Source of the DNA: JBDSZL01 sp039925145
GTDB taxonomy: Bacteria > Acidobacteriota > Vicinamibacteria > Vicinamibacterales > SCN-69-37
Length of the DNA: 64,000 nt
Reading direction: 5' to 3'
NCBI GenBank assembly: GCA_039925145.1
Contig: JBDSZL010000073.1
Coordinates: 1-64,000, forward strand
Positions within the stretch are counted from its first letter, which is position 1, and each line of letters begins with the position of its first letter. The notes below the pieces were generated by a model. It ran no database searches and was not told where the DNA came from. It was given only the letters and a program-made list of their open reading frames with translations. The position numbers and the translations under genes are program-made. Positions 8,796 through 17,100 of this stretch are shown here, one piece after another.

Positions 8796-9701
8796 ATGGC
8801 AGCAAAGAAAGCAGCATCCCGATCGGCACGACGTTCCCGCCCTGCGCGCAAGACCAAGGCGCGGACCGCTGCCCGCAAGTCGTCGGGCCGCACAGGCGCC
8901 TCCCGCGGCCCCCGATCGGGCCAGGCCCGGAAGACGGCCAAAGCCGCCAAGTCCAGACGGACACCAGCCGGTGCCCGGCGCACGGCGCGCCCTGCGGCAC
9001 GGCCCAAGCCGAAGGCGAAAGCCAAGGCCACGGCCCGTCGCGCGTCCAGGAGAAGCTCGGCCCGGAAACAGACGCGCAAACCGACAGCCTCGCGTAGCGT
9101 CGCGCGCAAGAAGGCAACGGCGCGCAAGACCACGGCGGCTCGGAAGCCCGCGCCCTCATCGCGCCGCAGCCTCAGCAGGCCGCCAGCACGCTCCGCGTCC
9201 AAGGGAGCCCCCTCGCGCAAGCGCTCCACGACGCGCAAGACCGCCCCTGCCACCCCAGTGGCCAGGCGCAAGCCCGCGCCGGCAGAAAAGCGGAACAAGA
9301 TTGTGTCGACGCGCCCACTGCCGCCGCAGCGCGACCGCCGTCGCGAGAGCGAGATGGACGACAGCGCGCCAAACGAAAGCGATGCCCGCATGCTGTCGTC
9401 GGTCCGCGCTGGCCGCGACGAGCTGCGGCAGAAGCTGCAGAATCACACCGAGAGCAGCCCGGCGCTCACGGCCGGCGACATCGACGCCAAGTGGGACGAC
9501 GCATACGCGGTTGGCGACGAGTCGCCCGGCGGCGACAACCCCACTCCGGATCAGGATCGCGTAGACGATATCGGCAAGGCGCTCGGGGTGACCTACCAGG
9601 ACAACGAGGAACTGCAGGGCAGCGAGAAGATCATCGAACGCGATCGGCGGCGCTGGGAGCTCGACCCGGCGTCATCTGACGACTGGCCGCACAAGGGTTG
9701 A
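8796..9701 (+). CDS. Histone-H1-like basic tail fused to a DUF6335-like domain
   Basis: A 301-residue protein in two parts. Residues 1 to about 185 are a Lys/Arg/Ala/Ser/Pro low-complexity tail with repeats such as ARKKATARKT and RPAARPKPKAKAKAT, like bacterial H1-like (AlgP/HctB-type) DNA-binding tails. Residues about 215-301 are acidic and ordered, with GDESPGGDNPTPDQD, VDDIGKALGV and RDRRRWELDP, resembling the DUF6335 family known from cyanobacteria and other bacteria. The basic tail probably binds DNA or RNA; the domain's role is unknown. It is divergent from rpsA. A weaker sigma54-like site (GG 8705-8706, GC 8717-8718; 8 of 12 positions) lies 78 bp upstream of the ATG. Confidence 0.8.
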   Translation: MAAKKAASRSARRSRPARKTKARTAARKSSGRTGASRGPRSGQARKTAKAAKSRRTPAGARRTARPAARPKPKAKAKATARRASRRSSARKQTRKPTASRSVARKKATARKTTAARKPAPSSRRSLSRPPARSASKGAPSRKRSTTRKTAPATPVARRKPAPAEKRNKIVSTRPLPPQRDRRRESEMDDSAPNESDARMLSSVRAGRDELRQKLQNHTESSPALTAGDIDAKWDDAYAVGDESPGGDNPTPDQDRVDDIGKALGVTYQDNEELQGSEKIIERDRRRWELDPASSDDWPHKG

Positions 9702-9726
9702 GCCGTCGACCCACGAAGCACATAGT

Positions 9727-9764
9727 GGGGAGCACCGACGCCGTGCGCGGCGCCGGTGCTCCCC
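9727..9764. terminator. Bidirectional terminator-like hairpin
   Basis: A 10-bp stem GGGGAGCACC / GGTGCTCCCC lies between convergent genes, 25 bp after the DUF6335 gene stop and 55 bp after the acidic gene stop on the other strand. Neither side has a T-tract. Confidence 0.55.
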
Positions 9765-9819
9765 CGCTTCCTACTTGGCGGGTGGTTCACGACCGTCGTC
9801 GTCAGAACACCGGCGCCCA

Positions 9820-9999
9820 TCAGGTCGTCTCTGTGTCTTCCTCGGTCTCATCGTCAGCTTCCTCATCGTCATCGTCGAAGTCGTCGTCCTCGTCATCATC
9901 GAGATCGTCATCTTCGACGGCGCCATCTTCGTCGGCCTCGAGCTTGTCGCCCGGAGCCGTGAGCCAGAGTTCTTCAGAGTCCGTGATCAATTCCGCCAT
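9820..9999 (-). CDS. Small highly acidic protein (59 aa)
   Basis: A 59-residue protein. The first 22 residues (from MAELITDSEELWLTAPGDK) look ordered; the rest is an Asp/Glu run with no hydrophobic content and ends ETEEDTETT. An open frame continues upstream, but the ATG at 9999 is chosen because GAGGGG stands a few bases before it. A strong sigma54-like site lies 80 bp upstream. The ORF is convergent with the highly basic DUF6335 gene, so an electrostatic partnership is conceivable but only inferred. No known family is recognised. Low-complexity GA-rich DNA makes chance coding possible, but the ribosome site and promoter support a real gene. Confidence 0.7.
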   Translation of the reverse strand: MAELITDSEELWLTAPGDKLEADEDGAVEDDDLDDDEDDDFDDDDEEADDETEEDTETT

Positions 10000-10078
10000 G
10001 TCAATTTCCCCTCGTTTCCAATGATCCTCAGTGTGCTCACCCGGCGAGCCGAGCGTAGCACCCCATTCCCGGATGCGG

Positions 10079-10094
10079 AGCAAGAGCAGTACCA
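10079..10094 (-). promoter_or_regulatory. Candidate sigma54 promoter upstream of the acidic protein gene
   Basis: Minus strand TGGTACTGCTCTTGCT, 10 of 12 consensus positions, GG-N10-GC spacing. Predicted start near 10068, leader about 69 nt. Confidence 0.5.
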
Positions 10095-10234
10095 CGCGGT
10101 GCGTGGAAGGTTTCATTTGTGAGCGTCGTGAGCTATGGACCGCGGCAGCGGAGCGCAGAGTCGAGTGCCAATCGGGGGGATTACGGCGTCAGACTGAGCA
10201 CCTCGCCAGCCGCGGCGGTCCTGGCATCCGACCG

Positions 10235-10765
10235 TCACGACTCGCCGGCAATCTCCTCGTCAATCTGGCGCAACACTTCGCTGACCTCGGTGTCAGCCAT
10301 CAGTAGTTCAGGCACCTCTTCGCGACGGGCGCCGACGTGCTGGGCGATGGTGTCGAGTTGGCGAAGCACGGCCGTCATTTCCTGTTCGGCCAGAATGCTG
10401 ATCTGCAGCGCAAGGTGATTCCGGCGATCTGCCTCACGGCCCTGCCGGTTCTGAGCGATGAGGATGAACGTGGCGAGCAGAACGCCTTCGAGCGACACCA
10501 GTAGGTTGACCGCCCCGAACGGATAGGGGTCGAAACGGAATTGCGCGGCAGCGCGGGTGTTCCAGACAACCCACAGCGTCATGCCGGCGACATGCGCGAC
10601 GCTGAACCACAGACTCCCCACGAAACGACTCACCGCACCGCCGATGGCATCTGTACGTGACAGCGTCCCGGCCCGCTTCGATTCAAGGTCGGCAATCTGG
10701 CGGACGTTGCGGGTGATGACGTCCACCGAGAGCGGGGCGTTGACCGAGGGTTGAGATGATGGCAT
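10235..10765 (-). CDS. DUF1003 inner-membrane protein
   Basis: A 176-residue membrane protein of the DUF1003 family. Two transmembrane segments are visible at about 51-70 (SLWFSVAHVAGMTLWVVWN) and 82-103 (PFGAVNLLVSLEGVLLATFI). The family hallmarks FDPYPFG and ILIAQNRQ are present, followed by a cytoplasmic helix (ADRRNHLALQISILAEQE). The C-terminal 50 residues form a predicted amphipathic helix ending in an acidic tail. It lies 57 bp after the secreted-protein gene and is probably co-transcribed. Function is unknown; in other bacteria such genes are often stress-linked. Confidence 0.9.
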   Translation of the reverse strand: MPSSQPSVNAPLSVDVITRNVRQIADLESKRAGTLSRTDAIGGAVSRFVGSLWFSVAHVAGMTLWVVWNTRAAAQFRFDPYPFGAVNLLVSLEGVLLATFILIAQNRQGREADRRNHLALQISILAEQEMTAVLRQLDTIAQHVGARREEVPELLMADTEVSEVLRQIDEEIAGES

Positions 10766-10822
10766 GCGTGCCGCCGGGTGCGGTCGATATGAACCGACCC
10801 CACCCTTCGTGACGTCAGTCAG

Positions 10823-11614
10823 CTAGTTGCATGTGGATGCGACCAGGCGCACGGCCGACACCATGAAGGTCGGCGTCGCGCCTGCCTGGCTGTTGGTAGG
10901 CGACGAGCCCGCGCCGCGTGCCCCAGACGCGCCACCCGGCTCGCTGCCAGTCGTGCTTGCGCCGACCGTGCCGGCACCGGTGGTGCCCGCACCCGTCGAG
11001 CCAGACGCCATGGAGCCCGTCGTGCCCTGCCCCGCGACATGGAGCTCTGGAGTCACAGTCGAAGCGCGCGTCCCGGAGGCCGGACCGCCGACATTCGCGA
11101 TCGTGCCCGAGACCTGCACTTTGTGGTTCACATGAGCCGACAGATCGACTGAAGACGCCGCGACCAACCGGTACTCGTCGGTGCCGTGGGCACCGGCCGC
11201 GGTCGCCTGGGCGGTCTTACTGCTCTGCGGTCCTGCGGTCGCGTTCCCCGCGGAACCAGCTGCTCCGGCGCTGCCGCTCGTGCTCGTCGCGCCACCGCTG
11301 CCAGCCGAACTCGCTCCAGTTCCGGTAGCACTCGAACCGATGCCACTGGTGCTCGCGCCTGTGACGCCACTTTCCGAACGAGGTGGCGCGACGCCGGCGC
11401 TATTGGTGATGACGCGCTCGACTTCCGTGAGCCGGTACATGGCAGTGGTGCCGCCGGTACCGGTCTCCCTCTGCACGCAGCCGGTCATGGTGACCGTTTG
11501 GGCGCTGCCTTGGCCGCCGGACCCTGGCTGCTGTGACGAAGTCGTGGCCTGCGCGTCCAGTCCGACGAGCGCGCATGCTGCGGCAATCGAGACGGCTGTT
11601 ATCGTTCTTGTCAT
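10823..11614 (-). CDS. Secreted Gly/Ser/Thr-rich protein with two OB-like segments
   Basis: A 263-residue exported protein. The ATG at 11614 follows GAGGAGGG and opens a signal peptide (MTRTITAVSIAAACALVGL, then DAQA). Two short ordered pieces, TVTMTGCVQRE...YRLTEVE and DEYRLVAASSVDLSAHVNHK with VQVSGTIA, resemble the secreted OB-like (DUF5818-like) proteins frequent in Acidobacteria. They are separated by about 70 residues of Gly/Ala/Ser/Thr-rich sequence, with a similar stretch near the C-terminus. The low-complexity regions suggest a flexible, perhaps matrix-associated protein. A weaker sigma54-like site (GG 11695-11694, GC 11683-11682; 8 of 12) lies 68 bp upstream. Confidence 0.75.
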   Translation of the reverse strand: MTRTITAVSIAAACALVGLDAQATTSSQQPGSGGQGSAQTVTMTGCVQRETGTGGTTAMYRLTEVERVITNSAGVAPPRSESGVTGASTSGIGSSATGTGASSAGSGGATSTSGSAGAAGSAGNATAGPQSSKTAQATAAGAHGTDEYRLVAASSVDLSAHVNHKVQVSGTIANVGGPASGTRASTVTPELHVAGQGTTGSMASGSTGAGTTGAGTVGASTTGSEPGGASGARGAGSSPTNSQAGATPTFMVSAVRLVASTCN

Positions 11615-11718
11615 GACGTCCCTCCTCACAAGCCTCCCGCGCTGCCCGTACGCACGAGTGGCGGCCTGCGGCGCAAACGCTGCAGGAAGCAGACCAGGCT
11701 GCCGCCGGTGAGAGGTCG

Positions 11719-12816
11719 TCATGCCACCATGACCCCGCCCGCATCACGGTAGGTGGCCAGATAGGCTGTGACCATGGCCTCTGGCGTGCGACCGAGCGCG
11801 CGAGCGCGGGCTCGTTGCGCGAGCACGTCACGGGCAGGAGGGCTTTCGATCAGCCACCGAATGGCTTCCCCGAGTCCAACTTCATCATCGGGGTCCACAA
11901 AGAGCGCCACGCCGTCCCACAGTTCGCGCAGGCTGTCGATGTCGCCGAGCACGAGTGCGCAACCCGAAAGGGCCGCCTCCAGGATGGACAGGCCGAATGG
12001 CTCATAGCGCGCAGGCAGTACATAGATTCCTGCGTGCGCCATCAGGGTCGCGAGCCGGGTCGGCACCACTGGCCCCAGCGCGGTGGCATGCCGCAGGCTC
12101 ACCTGACGACCGCTCGGATCCGTGGTCTCGCCCGCCACGAACACCGGCCACGGAATCGTTGGCGCGATGCCGTCGAGGAGGGCCATGTTCTTGGCCTGGT
12201 CCCAGACGCGCCCTGCCGCGAGCACGATAGGCCACTTGTTGGCTGGAGCGAAGGCGTCGGTGGTGCGTGCGTTCCAGATTACGGCTGCGTGCGGCAGCTC
12301 GCCGTACTGCCGACGCAGAGCAGCCAGCATCGCGCGCGTCGGCGCCACGACGATATCTGCCGCTTGAAGGCCCGCCGTGACTGGCTGGCGATACTCGTCT
12401 ACATCCAGCGAAGGCGCGCGGCGCTGCACCGCCTCCCACCAGGACAGCTTGCAGGAGTGCCCGACGACGATGTGCGGGACGTGCCACTGAAGGGCGCCAT
12501 GGACGTAGCCGTTCAGGTGCACAACATCGGGTGCATAGCGCGCTTCGATGTCGAGCAGCCATTCGCCTGCGCGCGCAACATCGTCCCAGGGATTGTCCAT
12601 CCACTCGATTCGATACTCGGACTCGAACAGGGTGAGGCGCCGCAGGCCGCTGATCTCCTGCCGTTGGGCCCCAGTCAGCTTGGCGCCCATCGTTGCCAAT
12701 CCCAGCTCGATGCCTAGCCGATCGAACTGGCGCGCCAATTCAATCGCGTAGGTCCACACTCCGCCGAGCGGGTCGGCAGTCATGAGCACACGCGTCGGAA
12801 CGACCGGTGCCATCAT
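11719..12816 (-). CDS. Glycosyltransferase family 4 (glycogen/sucrose-synthase-like fold)
   Basis: A 365-residue GT-B glycosyltransferase. The N-terminal half has DPLGGVWTYAIELARQ and DVVHLNGYVHGALQW, typical of the acceptor side. The C-terminal half has VLAAGRVWDQAKNMALLDG and the nucleotide-sugar E-x7-E region YEPFGLSILEAALSGCALV. It would transfer a sugar from an NDP- or ADP-sugar onto an acceptor that cannot be named. No membrane segment is seen. The ATG at 12816 is followed by a second ATG at 12813. A candidate sigma54 promoter lies 66 bp upstream. Downstream lie the secreted protein and DUF1003 genes, so a cell-surface role is plausible. Confidence 0.9.
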   Translation of the reverse strand: MMAPVVPTRVLMTADPLGGVWTYAIELARQFDRLGIELGLATMGAKLTGAQRQEISGLRRLTLFESEYRIEWMDNPWDDVARAGEWLLDIEARYAPDVVHLNGYVHGALQWHVPHIVVGHSCKLSWWEAVQRRAPSLDVDEYRQPVTAGLQAADIVVAPTRAMLAALRRQYGELPHAAVIWNARTTDAFAPANKWPIVLAAGRVWDQAKNMALLDGIAPTIPWPVFVAGETTDPSGRQVSLRHATALGPVVPTRLATLMAHAGIYVLPARYEPFGLSILEAALSGCALVLGDIDSLRELWDGVALFVDPDDEVGLGEAIRWLIESPPARDVLAQRARARALGRTPEAMVTAYLATYRDAGGVMVA

Positions 12817-12881
12817 GCAGCACCAAATGGAGCACCAACGGCGGGCTTGGCGACCGGAACGTGAACCATTGCAGCATCAGC

Positions 12882-12897
12882 TGCAAAGGCGGTTCCA
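12882..12897 (-). promoter_or_regulatory. Candidate sigma54 promoter upstream of the glycosyltransferase
   Basis: Minus strand TGGAACCGCCTTTGCA, 10 of 12 consensus positions, GG-N10-GC spacing; predicted start near 12871, leader about 55 nt. Confidence 0.5.
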
Positions 12898-13198
12898 CCT
12901 GGTGACTTCTTGGTTCGCGTGGACAGGGTTACTTCACGAACGGACGGACCTGCGAATGGGAACCACCTCGGCCGCATCAGGACGCAGGCGAGGGCGCCGC
13001 TGCGGTTCGACACCCGACCGCCGGATCGGCAGAGGAGAGACAGGTCGGCGCGCAGAAAAAAGGGCGGCACGCCGCGCGGCCGATACGAGGAAGGGCATCC
13101 CGCCATCGTGCCGATCAGCGTGCCGCCAGTCTTCGGCCGTATGAGCCGCAGGGCCGTGAGGCCACCGCGGCAATGCCGAAGACGACGCCGAACCGTCG
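12898..13198. other. Intergenic region without a supported gene
   Basis: About 300 bp between the YtxH gene and the glycosyltransferase promoter. Open frames cross it on both strands, but their composition is Arg-rich and unlike neighbouring genes. I see no hairpin with a T-tract. Confidence 0.6.
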
Positions 13199-13567
13199 TT
13201 AGTACGAAGTACCGGTCGTGGTCTTCACGTCGGACTTGAACTCGCTGCGAGCCTCGTCGAACTTCTCCCGGCCCTGGCGCACCGCATCGCGGCCCTTGTC
13301 CACAACGTCGTCCATCGCGCTCTTGCCGCGGTCGACGAGATCGTTGACCGTGCCGCTCGCCTGGTCGTACGTCTCGCCAGCCTTGCGGCGCAGGCGATCG
13401 GCCGAGTCGGCCAACTGCGTGCGCAGCTCGGCACCCGATTTCGGCGCGAGTAACAGGCCTATCGCCGCGCCCACCGCCGTGCCGCACAGCAGCCCGATCA
13501 TAAACTCATTGCCGCCACCGCTGGTGCGGTCGTACTGCGTGTCGTTGTAAGTTTCAGCTCCGTACAT
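13199..13567 (-). CDS. YtxH-like protein
   Basis: A 122-residue protein with one N-terminal hydrophobic segment (FMIGLLCGTAVGAAIGLLLA, about 22-41) followed by APKSGAELRTQL, the hallmark of YtxH-domain proteins. The rest is a long charged helix (DQASGTVNDLVDRGKSAMDD, then VVDKGRDAVRQG), probably coiled-coil. The ATG at 13567 follows AAGGAGG. It overlaps the end of the DUF948-like gene by 14 bp, so the two are translationally linked. YtxH proteins are associated with general or envelope stress in other bacteria; the role here is inferred. Confidence 0.88.
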   Translation of the reverse strand: MYGAETYNDTQYDRTSGGGNEFMIGLLCGTAVGAAIGLLLAPKSGAELRTQLADSADRLRRKAGETYDQASGTVNDLVDRGKSAMDDVVDKGRDAVRQGREKFDEARSEFKSDVKTTTGTSY

Positions 13568-14000
13568 GACTGGTTCCTCCTTGGTAGGCAAAACGGGCCT
13601 CGCCGCCGTCTGCACCGGAGCCCGGCGGCAGTGGCTGACGTCGCCTGAAAGACGCGAGCGCCGCCCACACGCCCCGTCCAAAACCCACGACTGGCCAGAA
13701 CCCGGCGCGAACCTTCGACGCAGCGTTCCCGGCTTTTTCGCTTGTCCGCGCCAGCGCGTGTCGCACGTGATCGTCCGCAGACTTCATCCGGCCCAGCACA
13801 TCGTGCACGTCGTCGAGCGCGGTATTCAGGCGGCGGACAATCGGCGCCATCTGGTCGCGTTCGAACAACTCGACGGCGGCCGAGATTCGGCGGTACAGCC
13901 GAAATCCCGCGACCGCCGCGCCCATGAGCATGAGCACCATTACCGAGAGCGCAATGGCGATCACACCCAGCCACATCTCCGCGGTGCCGGTAGGCTGCAT
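13554..14000 (-). CDS. DUF948-like membrane-anchored protein
   Basis: A 148-residue protein with an N-terminal transmembrane segment (about 10-32, WLGVIAIALSVMVLMLMGAA) followed by a helical region (LYRRISAAVELFERDQMAPI, then VRRLNTALDDVHDVL) like DUF948 general-stress proteins. The C-terminal part has a second weakly hydrophobic stretch (AGFWPVVGFGRGVWAAL). The start is uncertain: ATG 14000 has no clear ribosome site, and ATG 13976 begins at the transmembrane segment. It pairs with the overlapping YtxH gene, an arrangement common in stress loci. Confidence 0.8.
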   Translation of the reverse strand: MQPTGTAEMWLGVIAIALSVMVLMLMGAAVAGFRLYRRISAAVELFERDQMAPIVRRLNTALDDVHDVLGRMKSADDHVRHALARTSEKAGNAASKVRAGFWPVVGFGRGVWAALASFRRRQPLPPGSGADGGEARFAYQGGTSHVRS

Positions 14001-14013
14001 CGGGAGTCACTAA

Positions 14014-14029
14014 TACAAGCGATGTGCCA
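14014..14029 (-). promoter_or_regulatory. Candidate sigma54 promoter upstream of the DUF948/YtxH pair
   Basis: Minus strand TGGCACATCGCTTGTA, 10 of 12 consensus positions, but the -12 dinucleotide is GT, not GC. The predicted start (near 14003) would leave ATG 14000 essentially leaderless. Confidence 0.4.
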
Positions 14030-14171
14030 GCGCCAAACGGGGAATCGATCTGTTCCTGGACAGCCTGCCCCACGGGGGAGTGCCGCGACGGGTCAAATCA
14101 GGCGCACCCAGGGACAGGTTGTGCATATCGAGAGGCCGTGCACCGACGCAGGCTGGCGCAGGGTTCGGGAC

Positions 14172-17100
14172 TCAGTAGCGAATCAGGTAGACCAGATCGA
14201 GTCCGGCAGCCTCGGTGCGGCTGGCACCCGTGCGGCTGCCCCCCTGACCGACTGTGGTCAACAGCCGGAGCGCCTCCGTGAGGCGGTACTCAAAGGAGAG
14301 CTGCGTGCCTTCCGATGCGCCAAACTGCTGCCGGAATGCGATGAACAGCCGCTCATTTACCTGATTCCCGACCGACACCTCGCCGGCTTGCCCTGAGCTT
14401 GGCGCGCGGATTTCGAAGAGGTCGACGTCGAGCGCGCGTCCGAGCGAATCAGACAGCGTGGTCGCCAGAGCGCCAGCCGCCAGATCGCCCGCACGTTCGA
14501 GCAGCGTGACTTGCTCGCCTTCGCCCAGCTGATTGACCGGCTGGTTGAATACGATCAAGGAGAGGACATCGCCCTCATCCAGCGGAGGTTGACTCGTCAA
14601 CTGAAGAGCCGGCTGCCGCGCGGTGCCAGTGACGCGTACGCGCGCCATAATGCCGGACACCTCGCGCTCTCCAGTGACATCGAGCGACGGGTTCAAGGGC
14701 TGCACCCCCCGAAAGCGGAGCGAGCTGCCGCGCGTGACCTGAAAACGACGACCCTGAAACTCGTAGAAGCCGCGAATCACTTCGACAGCGCCAATCACGA
14801 TGGGAGTGGCCCCCGCGTCCTTTCGGAGCTCGAGCGTGCCGCCCACTGTCAGGTTCATGTCGCCCAGCCCGACGCCGCCGGCGCCCGTCTTCAAATTGCG
14901 CCCGCGAAGGACCACGTCGTCGGGCATGACGAGATTCACGTGCAAGGTGGCGTTCGAGAACAGGCCCTGGTCTGGTGCGGGAATCGCCGACTCGGCCGGC
15001 GCTGGCGGTGGACCAGGTGCCGGAGTGGTTGCGGCTGCGGGTTGCGCCAGCGCGGTTTGCAGGGCCGGATCGGGCTCGGCCTCCACAGGCGCCGTGCTCG
15101 CCGCCCCGAGTTGACGCAGCAGTTGGTCCACTTCGATCCGACCACGATTCACCACCAGCTGACCAGTCACCTGGGGTGCGGCAAGCGTGCCGCCGATGCG
15201 CGCATCGGCGCTGACCTCCACATCGCCGAGTTCACCTTCGAGCACGTGGATCGCATCCGACTGGATGCTCAGGTCGAGTTGCCGCGCGCCGTTCTCCGCG
15301 ATGACATCAGCCGCGCCGGTCATCCGCAGCGAGTGCCCGTCGTCGTCGGTGAGTGCAAATTGCCGGATGGCTGCGCGCCTCCCATCGAAGTCGACGGCGG
15401 CGTTCAAGTTCTGGTACATCACGCCGGTGGCGCTCACCAGGAAGCCGCCATTGGCAATCGTGATTGGACCGGCGACGGTCGGCCCAGCCAGCGGTCCGGT
15501 CACGCGCAGATCGAGACCGGCTGTGCCTTGCACCTTCTCGATCTGGGTGGTGAAGGCCTGTACCAGAGCCAGGCTGATGTCGGCGCCTTTGACGTTCAAA
15601 TCGAGCGGACCTGCGTCGGCGGCAATGGGGGCGGTCCCAGTCACCGTCAGCGCGCTGCCCGTCGGCTCTTCCACGCGTGCGTCGACCGTCACGCGGCGAT
15701 CCTTCAGAGCCACGTCACCGGCGATCCGCGCAAAGGCGGCGTCTGCGATCTTTCCGTTGATCACGGAGATGGTGCCGGTCGCCACCGGATTCTCAATGGA
15801 TCCGGTCAGGTGCACATCCGCGTCAGCGGTGCCGCTGATGCGCGCCGTGCCGGTGACGAGCGTGTAGACATCACCCACTTGCAGCCCTGATGCGCGGAGA
15901 TTGAAGTCAGAGCCGCCCTGCTTTCCCGCGAACACGATGGTGCCCGCGGCCGTGAGCCGCTCATCCCCTCGAGCAAGCGTGAGCTCTGGAATGGCGACGC
16001 GGTCGTCCGCATATTCGATGGCCGGTTCGCCGCCCACCAGTGTCCAGGGATCGCCAAACCCGCCCAGGACAAAACGTCGCAGATGCATCTCGCGATGATC
16101 GGGATGCAGCAGGAGCCCCGCGGCGACCTCGACTGATCGGGTCTTCTGTTCGATCTTCGCCTGCACGTCGACGCTGCGATTGGCGTACTCGGCGGCGACC
16201 GTCAGCCGATCGATGTCCTGCCCCTTCACTGTAAGGAACGTGCTTTCGCCGTTCAGCTTCCCGGTTGCCTTCTCGACGTCGAGGTTGGGCATCTGGGCTT
16301 CGAAGGTCCCGTTGAAGACAAGCGCCTCAGCGGTCGTGCCGTAGGCCAGACGCTGGGCCGAAAAGGTCCCGGTCGTCTGAGGTTGCGCCGCAGGTCCGGT
16401 GACGCGTCCCTCGACGTGCGCGGCACCTGTGAGCGATGGCACTCCGAGACTGGCCAGCGCAGACAGGTCGGCCGCGTCGATTTGATATGTGAGGTCCGAT
16501 TGAGCCGCCTCTGCGCCCTCGAACACGATCGTGCCCAGAGCCGTGGCCGACAAGCCGGGACTCTGGATCTCGAGCTGCCGTATGTCGAGCCGGCCCGCCT
16601 CGAGTGAGACAGTGGCATCAGCCCGCGACACTCGAGTGCCCTGGACCGTGGAGTCGCCCAGGGCGAGCACGACCGTCCCATTCACTCGATCGGGCGTCAA
16701 TGGCTGAGAGACATCCGCAATGGCAACAGTGGCGTGAACGGTGCCGTTCAGCAGCGTGGGGCGGGTCTCGGGTAACCGCAGCAGAGCGCCGGGCACATTG
16801 GCCAGTTCCCCGTCCAACGAGGCGCTGAGCGCCCCCTGTTGTCCCTGCGCGGTCGCGAGCGCCCCGGCCCGCACCTCGGCCCCTGCAATCACCGAATCGG
16901 CAGCGACGAGCCGGGCGTTCCACTCGCCGCGGTCGAAAGCCCCCTCATAGTCCCCGGAGATATCCGTCTGCAGCGCCGGCGCGTGCAGCCCGGCCGGCAG
17001 TCGCTGCAGGTTCAGGTGGCTCAATTTGCCTGCGGCACTCACAGCGGGAGCGCCGGGCCGATCGAGACGTCTGATCACGGCGTTGAAGGTCGCTGCGGCA

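Noticed and set aside
8771..9391. 206-residue minus-strand ORF opposite the histone-like gene
   Set aside because: A mirror of the Lys/Arg/Ala codons of the plus-strand gene, which has the better composition and a downstream conserved domain.
12813..13487. 224-residue minus-strand ORF ending at the glycosyltransferase start
   Set aside because: Its 5' half is an overlap with the YtxH gene in another frame and its composition is Arg-rich; the ATGA overlap with the glycosyltransferase is probably chance.
14511..15890. 459-residue plus-strand ORF
   Set aside because: Antisense to tamB, which has full-length family features.
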